Shown: in pieces, positions 1-5,149 of the stretch
Numbering within the stretch: position 1 is the first letter of the stretch
How the letters are laid out: each line of letters opens with the position of its first letter
Assembly: GCA_050743365.1 (NCBI GenBank)
Contig: JBOGFI010000215.1
Span: forward strand, 1 to 6,647
From: JBOGFI01 sp050743365
Lineage (GTDB): Bacteria; Actinomycetota; Acidimicrobiia; IMCC26256; JACDBD01
Direction: 5' to 3'
Length of the DNA stretch: 6,647 nt
Notes under the pieces: generated by a model
What the model was told of the DNA's origin: nothing
Database searches by the model: none
The model's input: only the letters and a program-made list of their open reading frames with translations
Translations under genes and position numbers: made by a program

Positions 1-642
1 CAGCTGACCGGCGAGCCCATGCCGGAAGGCAACGGCGGCGCGTCTCCAGCGCCCGCGCCGGCCGGCGTTCCGGCGGGCGCTCCGGCATCAGCCGCGACGG
101 CAACGGCGGTGGCGACGGCCCCGACCATCGTGGGGACGGGCCCGGACGGCCACACCCACCGGCTACTGACCGTCGTCAAGGCCGGTTCCATCCAGCAGAC
201 CAAGGCCTCCGCTGTCGACAAGGTCCACACCTGGCCCCACCTGCTGGTCTTCGAGTTCACGGCTCTCCTCGCCGTCACGGCCGTCCTCATCGTCTTCTCG
301 GCCCTGGTGCGGGCGCCGCTCCTCGAGCTGGCCGACCCCAACCTCACGCCGAACCCCTCGAAGGCACCGTGGTACTTCCTCGGCCTCCAGGAGCTGCTCA
401 CGATGTTCCACCCGATGGTCGCGGGCGTGACGATCCCCGGCGTGGGGCTGCTGCTGCTCGCAGTGGCGCCTTACGTCGACAACAACCCGTCCCACGACCC
501 GAAGGACCGGAAGTTCGCGATCTCGATCTTCACGATGTTCGTGATGCTGTGGGCGGTGCTCGTCATCATCGGCTCGTTCTTCCGGGGACCGGGGTTCAAC
601 TTCGTGTTCCCCTGGAACGACGGAATCTTCTTCGAGCTGTAG
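1..642 (+). CDS. Cytochrome b C-terminal domain (subunit IV-like) of a menaquinol:cytochrome c reductase, 5' end uncertain
   Basis: This is the C-terminal half of a bc-complex cytochrome b, which forms part of the quinol-oxidising (Qo) site in the cytoplasmic membrane. Counting from the ATG at 19 there are 207 residues. Residues 8-38 are a low-complexity Ala/Pro/Gly/Thr stretch. TWPHL (71-75) leads into a first membrane helix (about 75-97), then PNPSKAPWYF (111-120), FHPMVAG (130-136), and helices at about 132-151 and 168-187. The layout matches the PetD/cytochrome b C-terminal family. No heme-ligand histidine pairs are seen, as expected because these lie in the N-terminal half. The frame is open to base 1 and the ATG at 19 has only a weak, close GGCGAG ahead of it. 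The Ala/Pro stretch may therefore be a linker inside a full-length cytochrome b (qcrB-like) that begins upstream. The alternative is a split gene starting at 19. Family assignment is firm, the start is not. Confidence 0.88.
   Translation, partial: QLTGEPMPEGNGGASPAPAPAGVPAGAPASAATATAVATAPTIVGTGPDGHTHRLLTVVKAGSIQQTKASAVDKVHTWPHLLVFEFTALLAVTAVLIVFSALVRAPLLELADPNLTPNPSKAPWYFLGLQELLTMFHPMVAGVTIPGVGLLLLAVAPYVDNNPSHDPKDRKFAISIFTMFVMLWAVLVIIGSFFRGPGFNFVFPWNDGIFFEL
364..375 (+). other. Qo-site motif of cytochrome b, APWY variant
   Basis: Residues 116-119 (counted from the ATG at 19) read A-P-W-Y within PNPSKAPWYF. This is the position of the PEWY motif in mitochondrial and proteobacterial cytochrome b and in plastid subunit IV. 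The glutamate is absent. The alignment is by eye from the surrounding conserved residues. Confidence 0.7.
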
Positions 643-660
643 GAGTAGGTGTAGGACCCC

Positions 661-1503
661 GTGGACTCGTCCACCGCTCTCGTCGTCGCCCTCGCCGCGG
701 TGCTGGTGCTCGCGGGCGTGATGATCATCGCCACCGGCCGGCGCCGCGCCGGAACCGGCCGTCTGAGCCGCGAGACGCGCCACGCCGACGCCCCGCCGCC
801 CTCGGCGTCGACCGAGCTGGCGACGACCGACAAGGCCGACCTCGACGCCGAGGCCCGGGCCCGGGCCGAGGAGGCCAGAGGCGCGCTCGTGCCATCGGAG
901 GCGGGGCCGCCCGCCGAGCGGGTCCCGGTCGACGAGGAGGAGCTGGGCGTCACCCGGCGGCAGTTCTTCAACCGGGGGATCCTCACCGGCATGAGCCTGT
1001 CGGTCGGGGGCTTCGGCGTCGCGATGCTCGCCTTCCTGTGGCCCACCAAGTCGGGTGGTCTCGGGACCAAGGTCACGGTCGGCACGCTCGAGCAGATCAA
1101 GGAGGCGTTCGACAAGAAGATCCCCTTCTACAACGCCTCGGCCAAGACCTACATCGTCGCCTACCCGAAGGAAGACCTCGACAAGGCGAAGAAGGTGTAC
1201 CCGCCCAGCATCGTGAGCGGCATGGAGCAGGGCTACGCCGCGCTATACCAGAAGTGCCCGCACCTCGGCTGCCGGGTGCCGTGGTGCGAGACCTCACAGT
1301 GGTTCGAATGCCCCTGTCACGGCTCGAAGTACAACCGGGTAGGCGAGAAGCGAGGCGGCCCCGCCCCCCGCGGCATGGACCGGTGGCCGCTCGAGGTCTC
1401 GGGCGGCGGAATCGTGGTCGACACGTCGGGCACCGCCGTCACCGGCCCGCCGATCGGCACCAACACCACGGGCCAGTCCGCCGAGGGGGCGCCCTGTGTG
1501 TAG
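661..1503 (+). CDS. qcrA: Rieske [2Fe-2S] iron-sulfur protein of the bc complex (QcrA type)
   Basis: This protein takes an electron from quinol at the Qo site and passes it to the c-type cytochrome. It has 280 residues. Box 1 is CPHLGC (199-204) and box 2 is CPCHGS (217-222). C199, H201, C217 and H220 fit the cluster ligands, and C204 and C219 fit the stabilising disulfide. Ser222 and Tyr224 occupy the positions known to raise the cluster potential. The N-terminus has a first hydrophobic helix (about 4-24), then a charged Ala/Glu/Arg-rich stretch (27-95). A twin-arginine motif TRRQFFNRG (98-106) follows, with a second hydrophobic segment (107-128), consistent with Tat insertion of a pre-folded domain. 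Start is GTG at 661, behind AGGA at 653-656 and 18 nt after the upstream stop. Extra cysteines C209 and C279 have no assigned role. Family call is near certain. Confidence 0.96.
   Translation: MDSSTALVVALAAVLVLAGVMIIATGRRRAGTGRLSRETRHADAPPPSASTELATTDKADLDAEARARAEEARGALVPSEAGPPAERVPVDEEELGVTRRQFFNRGILTGMSLSVGGFGVAMLAFLWPTKSGGLGTKVTVGTLEQIKEAFDKKIPFYNASAKTYIVAYPKEDLDKAKKVYPPSIVSGMEQGYAALYQKCPHLGCRVPWCETSQWFECPCHGSKYNRVGEKRGGPAPRGMDRWPLEVSGGGIVVDTSGTAVTGPPIGTNTTGQSAEGAPCV
952..978 (+). other. Twin-arginine (Tat) motif in the Rieske protein
   Basis: Residues 98-106 read TRRQFFNRG and lie directly before a hydrophobic segment (107-128). This fits the Tat consensus (S/T-R-R-x-F-x-x) and the known Tat dependence of many bacterial Rieske proteins. 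It is internal, behind a first possible membrane helix, rather than at the N-terminus. Confidence 0.75.
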
Positions 1504-1516
1504 GCCGAGGGCGCAC

Positions 1517-1533
1517 CGCCGGGCCGCCCGGCG
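1517..1533 (+). other. GC-only hairpin ahead of the diheme cytochrome c gene
   Basis: A 7-bp perfect inverted repeat, CGCCGGG (1517-1523) and CCCGGCG (1527-1533), has a 3-nt loop in the 39-nt gap between the Rieske and cytochrome c genes. It ends 9 nt before the ATG and is followed by GTGAG, a plausible weak ribosome site. No T-run follows, so it is not a standard intrinsic terminator. It may affect transcript stability or translation, or be chance in GC-rich DNA. Confidence 0.3.
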
Positions 1534-1542
1534 AGTGAGCCC

Positions 1543-2766
1543 ATGAGCGTCCGCCAGGCGCTCATCATCCTCAACGGCGTGGCGATCCTCGTGATCGCCA
1601 CCGTGATCGTGTGGCGCGTGCTCAGCCTCCGGCGCAACCCCGAGCCCACGGCGCCGCAGAACAAGACTCCGTTCTTCGCCGACGAGGACCTCGAAGGCCG
1701 CAAGCTCGAGCGGGTGCTGGGCTGGTCGCTGCTGTTCACCGTCGTCATCGCCGTCGCGCTGCCGGTCTACTTTCTCGTCGAGCCCGACCGGCAGGTCCGG
1801 GCAGACGAGGACTTCGAGGAGCGCTCGGTGGAGCGCGGCGCGGTGCTCTTCGCCAACGAGGAGAGCCCGAACTTCGACTCGACCCGGTCGCTGCTCTGCG
1901 CCAACTGTCACGGCACCCGAGGCGAGGGTGGGACCGCGCCCTCCTTCACCCTCGAGCCCGAGGATCCCAGCTGCGACCCCGACGCTGAGGTCACGGAAGA
2001 CACGCCCGCACAGTGCCGACCGATTCAGATCACCACGTGGAGAGCGCCGGCGCTCAACACGGTGCTACGGCGCTTCAGCCGCGAGGAGGTGACCCGGATC
2101 ATCACCTTCGGGCGCCCCGGCACCCCCATGCCGGCGTGGGGTGTCAGGAGCGGCGAGGGGATACTCAACGAGCAGGGCATCGACGACCTCGTCAACTACC
2201 TCGAGAGCATCCAGATCACGCCCGAGGAGGCGCGGAAGCGCTCCACCGATGAGCTCGCGAACGCACGCAGCACGGCTCGGGAGGACGTCGCCGACGCCGA
2301 GCACGCGGTGGCGGACGCGCAGGCGGCGCTGGCCGCCGCTCCGCCCGGGGAGCAGGCCGACGCATCCGAGGCGCTCGAGGCGGCGGAGCAGACGCTGGCC
2401 GCCGCCATTGCCCGGCGCGACCAGGTGGTGGCGGCGTCCGACGGGGAGCTGCTGTTCCAGTTCCATTGCGCCCGCTGCCACACCAAGGGCTGGTCGTACT
2501 TCGACCCGCTCGACCCGACCGCGGCGCCGCCCCCCGGGCCCACGGGCGGGGGCGCGTTCGGGCCCAACCTCACCGGCGGCTCCGAGCTGCGCCAGTTCCC
2601 GGGCGCGAACGGGAGCGAGCAGCAGAGGCTCTTCGTGGCCCAAGGGGTAGACCTCCACAAGTCGTATGGGGCGCGGGGTGTCTACGACGGTGGGATGCCC
2701 CACTTCAACGAGACGCTCACCGAGGAGCAGATCCGCCAGGTCATCGAATACGAGCGCAGCCTGTAG
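1543..2766 (+). CDS. Membrane-anchored diheme cytochrome c, cytochrome c subunit of the bc complex
   Basis: This 407-residue protein likely accepts electrons from the Rieske centre and relays them toward an oxidase, filling the cytochrome c1/cc role. Two membrane helices lie at about 5-27 and 61-79, with a basic loop between them, placing both ends outside the cytoplasm. The first heme domain has CANCH (119-123) and probable distal ligand M196 in GTPMPAWG. The second has CARCH (309-313) and probable ligand M385 in GGMPHF. Between them lies an Ala/Glu/Arg-rich stretch (229-297) that looks like two helices broken by APPGEQ (266-271). C144 and C158 could form a disulfide. ATG at 1543 follows GTGAG. 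Actinobacterial QcrC is also diheme but is normally anchored at its C-terminus and encoded ahead of qcrA, so this is a functional analogue or distant relative and I withhold that symbol. Confidence 0.92.
   Translation: MSVRQALIILNGVAILVIATVIVWRVLSLRRNPEPTAPQNKTPFFADEDLEGRKLERVLGWSLLFTVVIAVALPVYFLVEPDRQVRADEDFEERSVERGAVLFANEESPNFDSTRSLLCANCHGTRGEGGTAPSFTLEPEDPSCDPDAEVTEDTPAQCRPIQITTWRAPALNTVLRRFSREEVTRIITFGRPGTPMPAWGVRSGEGILNEQGIDDLVNYLESIQITPEEARKRSTDELANARSTAREDVADAEHAVADAQAALAAAPPGEQADASEALEAAEQTLAAAIARRDQVVAASDGELLFQFHCARCHTKGWSYFDPLDPTAAPPPGPTGGGAFGPNLTGGSELRQFPGANGSEQQRLFVAQGVDLHKSYGARGVYDGGMPHFNETLTEEQIRQVIEYERSL
1897..1911 (+). other. Heme c attachment motif 1 (CANCH)
   Basis: Codons 119-123 of the diheme cytochrome encode C-A-N-C-H, a CxxCH covalent heme-binding motif whose histidine is the proximal iron ligand. 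The likely distal methionine is M196. Confidence 0.93.
2227..2433 (+). other. Helical-hairpin (coiled-coil-like) insert between the two heme domains
   Basis: Residues 229-297 of the diheme cytochrome are rich in Ala, Glu, Asp, Arg and Gln, with no cysteine and almost no aromatic residues. They have alternating small hydrophobic and charged positions typical of long amphipathic helices. APPGEQ (266-271) looks like a turn, giving two antiparallel helices. Function unknown; it could space the hemes or bind a partner. Helix assignment is by eye. Confidence 0.55.
2467..2481 (+). other. Heme c attachment motif 2 (CARCH)
   Basis: Codons 309-313 of the diheme cytochrome encode C-A-R-C-H, the second CxxCH motif. 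The likely distal ligand is M385 in GGMPHF near the C-terminus. Confidence 0.93.
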
Positions 2767-2781
2767 GGACGGCCGGTCATC

Positions 2782-3600
2782 GTGGACACCCTCGTTCTCG
2801 CCCAGGAGACCATCGAGAAGAGCCTCTGGAACCCCACCATCCTCGGGGTCCTGGTGGTCGCGTCGGCGATCGCGCTCTTCTGCGGGTCGATCTACCTGGT
2901 GCTCGGCACCAACCTCGGCGCCCGTCTGGGGTTCCTGGTGGCGTTCACCGGCCTCCTGGGCTTCCTGGTGCTGCTGAGCCTGCTCTGGATCACCACCGCC
3001 TCGCCGCTCAACACGATCAAGGGACGAGTTCCGGCGTGGAAGGTCCAGGAGGTGGTGGCCGACCTCGGGGGCGCCGAGACCAGCCAGGCGCGTGACATCA
3101 AGGACACTGGCGAGAAGGTCGGCGCGACCGAGGCGGCCAACGTGAAGGCGGCCGTCGACGAGGCGCTGGTGCAGGAGGACGAAGCCGCCGCCGGAGAGGA
3201 GGGCGCGGCCCAGCCCGGCAGGTTCGCGCAGTTCAGCGAGGTCACCGAGTACAAGACCGGCGACACCTTCGAGGTCGGTGGCAGCAGCCCCAACATCTTC
3301 GACTTCGAGCTCACCCATACCCCGCTGGTCGCGGCGGTCGAGTACTGCGCGGTCGAGGAGGTCGAGGTGCCGTTCGGGCTCCCGCCGCCCGACCCCGTCT
3401 GCGACCGCCAGTCCGACAAGCAGGGCTTCATCGTCCTCGAGCGCGATCTGGGCTCGCTGCGGGTGCCGCCGTTCGTGGCGTTCTTCATGTTCAGCGTGCT
3501 GTTCGGGCTCGGCCTCCTCGCACTCCACTGGCGCGAGAAGGACGAAGCTGCCGCGAGGGAGCGCGCGGTCAAGCCGGTGCCCGTGCCGAGCAAGGCGTGA
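2782..3600 (+). CDS. Three-helix membrane protein of unknown function, possible accessory subunit of the bc complex
   Basis: I do not recognise this 272-residue protein. Two adjacent membrane helices (about 19-41 and 46-71) are followed by a long loop (72-228) and a third helix (about 231-249) with a charged tail rich in Glu, Arg and Lys (250-263) and then Pro/Val (264-272). The loop begins with SPLNTIKGRVPAWKVQEVV (74-92), continues through an Ala/Glu-rich stretch (about 97-148), and ends in a more globular part with two cysteines (C189, C207) that could pair. No heme, iron-sulfur or other cofactor motif was seen. GTG at 2782 lies 15 nt after the cytochrome c stop, with GGGA at 2766-2769 as a weak ribosome site. 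Position inside the respiratory operon suggests a structural or assembly role, but that is inference. The reading frame is convincing from codon bias and clear membrane segments. Confidence 0.85.
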   Translation: MDTLVLAQETIEKSLWNPTILGVLVVASAIALFCGSIYLVLGTNLGARLGFLVAFTGLLGFLVLLSLLWITTASPLNTIKGRVPAWKVQEVVADLGGAETSQARDIKDTGEKVGATEAANVKAAVDEALVQEDEAAAGEEGAAQPGRFAQFSEVTEYKTGDTFEVGGSSPNIFDFELTHTPLVAAVEYCAVEEVEVPFGLPPPDPVCDRQSDKQGFIVLERDLGSLRVPPFVAFFMFSVLFGLGLLALHWREKDEAAARERAVKPVPVPSKA

Positions 3601-3824
3601 CGACCGTGTGGAGGAGGATCGGGCTCGTGCTCGCGCTGGCGGCGCTCCCGGTCGTGGCCTGGACCCCGCCCGCGTCGGCGCAGCAGCTCATCGACGCCGG
3701 GGGCGGCGAGGGCGAGGGCGGTCTCGCCTTCGTGGCCTTCGCGCTCATGTGCTTCCTCACCGTGGGCGCCCTGTTCTTCATGGACCGGGTCCGCCGGCGT
3801 CGCGACGAGCGCGAAGACCGATAG
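3597..3824 (+). CDS. Small protein with signal peptide and one membrane helix, unknown function
   Basis: This is a 75-residue protein I do not recognise. Residues 1-28 look like a Sec signal peptide: basic WRR, a hydrophobic run LVLALAALPVVA, and an Ala-Ser-Ala site before Gln29. A short Gly/Glu linker (31-42) leads to a membrane helix (about 43-62) and a strongly basic tail RVRRRR (64-69) with acidic residues, so the tail should face the cytoplasm. The GTG start overlaps the upstream TGA stop (GTGA), typical of translational coupling. A second GTG at 3606 would start at the tryptophan before RR and is also possible. Its place at the end of the operon makes a small supernumerary subunit or assembly helper plausible, but there is no direct sign of function. 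Confidence 0.7.
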   Translation: MTTVWRRIGLVLALAALPVVAWTPPASAQQLIDAGGGEGEGGLAFVAFALMCFLTVGALFFMDRVRRRRDEREDR

Positions 3825-3834
3825 GCCGTTTGCG

Positions 3835-5118
3835 TCAGGCGCGCAACCTCGCGGTCGCGAGTGCCGCGCCAGCGGCCGCGTCGATCGTCCGCTCGAGGTC
3901 GCCGTCGGTGTGGGCGAGGCTGGGGAAGATCGCCTCGAAGCCGCTCGGCGCCAGGTAGACACCGGCGTCGAGCAGGCCGTGGAAGAAGCCGGCGTACGCC
4001 CTCGCGTCGGCGGCGCGAGCATCGTCGTAGTCCCGCACCGGCTCCTCGGTGAAGAACACTCCCACCAGCGTGGCCGCCCGCGGCACCTGCACCGGCAAGC
4101 CCGCATCGGCAACCGCGTCCTCGACGCCGGTCGCAAACGCCGTGGCCTTCTTCTCGAGGGCCTCGTACGCGCCGCCGTCGAGGAGGCCGAGTGCGGCGAG
4201 GCCGGCGGCGGTGGCGAGTGGGTTGCCCGACAGCGTGCCGGCCTGGTACACGGCGCCGGCGGGGGCAAGCTCGTCCATCACGTCGGCACGTCCGCCGACA
4301 GCGGCGAGCGGCAGGCCCCCTCCGATCACCTTGCCGAAGATCGAGACGTCGGGCGCGACCCCGTAGGCGCCCTGCGCGCCCGCGACGCCGAGCCGGAACC
4401 CGGTGATCACCTCGTCGAACACGAGCAGCGCGCCGTGCCGGGAGCACGCCCGACGCAGCGCCTGGAGGAAGCCGTCGGCCGGCGGCACCAGGCCCATGTT
4501 GGCCGCCACCGGTTCCACCAGCACGGCCGCGACCTCGTCGCCGTACCGGGCGAAGGCGCCTTCGAGGGCGGACTCGTCGTTGTAGGGCACGACAACGGTG
4601 TCGGCGACCGCGCCCTCGGTGACGCCGGCCGAGCCTGGCAGGCCCAGCGTGGCGACGCCGCTGCCCGCCGCCACCAGCAGCGCGTCGAGGTGACCGTGGT
4701 AGCAGCCGGCGAACTTCACGACCTTGGGCCGGCCGGTGACGCCGCGGGCGAGCCGCACCGCCGTCATCGCGGCTTCGGTGCCCGACGACACCAGCCGCAC
4801 CTTCTCCACGCTCGGCACCCGCTCGCAGATGGCCTCGGCGAGCTCGACCTCGCGCGCGGTGGGCGCCCCGAACGACGTGCCCGCGGCGGCGGCGCGCTGC
4901 ACGGCCTCGACGACCACGGGATGGGCGTGCCCGAGGATCGACGCGCCCCACGACTGCACGTAGTCGCAGTAGCGGCGGCCATCGGTGTCCCACAGGTATG
5001 CGCCCTCGGCCCAGTCGACGAAGAAGGGCTCACCCCCCACCGCCCCGAAGGCGCGCACCGGGGAGTTCACGCCCCCCGGGATGCGCGCTCGAGCGCGGTC
5101 GAAGAGCGACTCCGCCAT
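3835..5118 (-). CDS. hemL: Glutamate-1-semialdehyde 2,1-aminomutase
   Basis: This PLP enzyme converts glutamate-1-semialdehyde to 5-aminolevulinate, the last step of the C5 route that feeds all tetrapyrroles. Starting at the ATG at 5118 it has 427 residues, the normal family length. It opens with the typical IPGGVNSPVRAF (13-24). SSGTEAAMTA (111-120) binds the cofactor phosphate, DEVITGFR (235-242) holds the pyridine-contacting Asp, and FGKVIGGGLP (261-270) gives the Schiff-base lysine K263. GTLSGNP (294-300) is also conserved. A TTG at 5184 would add 22 residues and overlap hemB by 35 nt; the ATG is preferred because family similarity starts there. The gap to hemB is 31 nt, so it is very likely co-transcribed. 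No good Shine-Dalgarno is seen, and an inverted repeat sits just ahead of the start. No key residue is missing. Confidence 0.96.
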   Translation of the reverse strand: MAESLFDRARARIPGGVNSPVRAFGAVGGEPFFVDWAEGAYLWDTDGRRYCDYVQSWGASILGHAHPVVVEAVQRAAAAGTSFGAPTAREVELAEAICERVPSVEKVRLVSSGTEAAMTAVRLARGVTGRPKVVKFAGCYHGHLDALLVAAGSGVATLGLPGSAGVTEGAVADTVVVPYNDESALEGAFARYGDEVAAVLVEPVAANMGLVPPADGFLQALRRACSRHGALLVFDEVITGFRLGVAGAQGAYGVAPDVSIFGKVIGGGLPLAAVGGRADVMDELAPAGAVYQAGTLSGNPLATAAGLAALGLLDGGAYEALEKKATAFATGVEDAVADAGLPVQVPRAATLVGVFFTEEPVRDYDDARAADARAYAGFFHGLLDAGVYLAPSGFEAIFPSLAHTDGDLERTIDAAAGAALATARLRA

Positions 5119-5123
5119 CTTTA

Positions 5124-5148
5124 TGGTCGCACTCGCGGCGCGCGACCA
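5124..5148 (-). other. Inverted repeat just upstream of hemL
   Basis: TGGTCGC (5124-5130) and GCGACCA (5142-5148) form a 7-bp perfect stem around an 11-nt GC-rich loop, filling most of the hemB-hemL gap. In the hem transcript the stem ends 5 nt before the hemL ATG and covers the usual ribosome-binding region. No U-run follows, so it is not a standard terminator. A translation-control role is possible, but chance is also plausible at this GC content. Confidence 0.35.
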
Positions 5149-5149
5149 G

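Noticed and set aside
19..132. Signal peptide at the start of the cytochrome b fragment
   Set aside because: The Ala/Pro/Thr-rich stretch has no basic start or hydrophobic core; it looks like a flexible linker.
369..1538. 389-codon + strand frame across the cytochrome b and Rieske genes
   Set aside because: Arg/Gly/Pro-rich translation typical of an out-of-frame shadow in GC-rich DNA; it overlaps two well-supported genes.
2065..3528. 487-codon - strand frame antisense to the cytochrome c and membrane protein genes
   Set aside because: It opposes genes with clear CxxCH motifs and membrane helices, and its translation has no recognisable motif. It is a shadow.
3825..3834. Bidirectional terminator between the convergent operons
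   Set aside because: Only 10 nt, and no stem with a T-run was found in or close to the gap.
2892..4268. 458-codon - strand frame spanning the operon junction
   Set aside because: Low-complexity Pro/Arg/Ser translation overlapping three better-supported genes; no family features.
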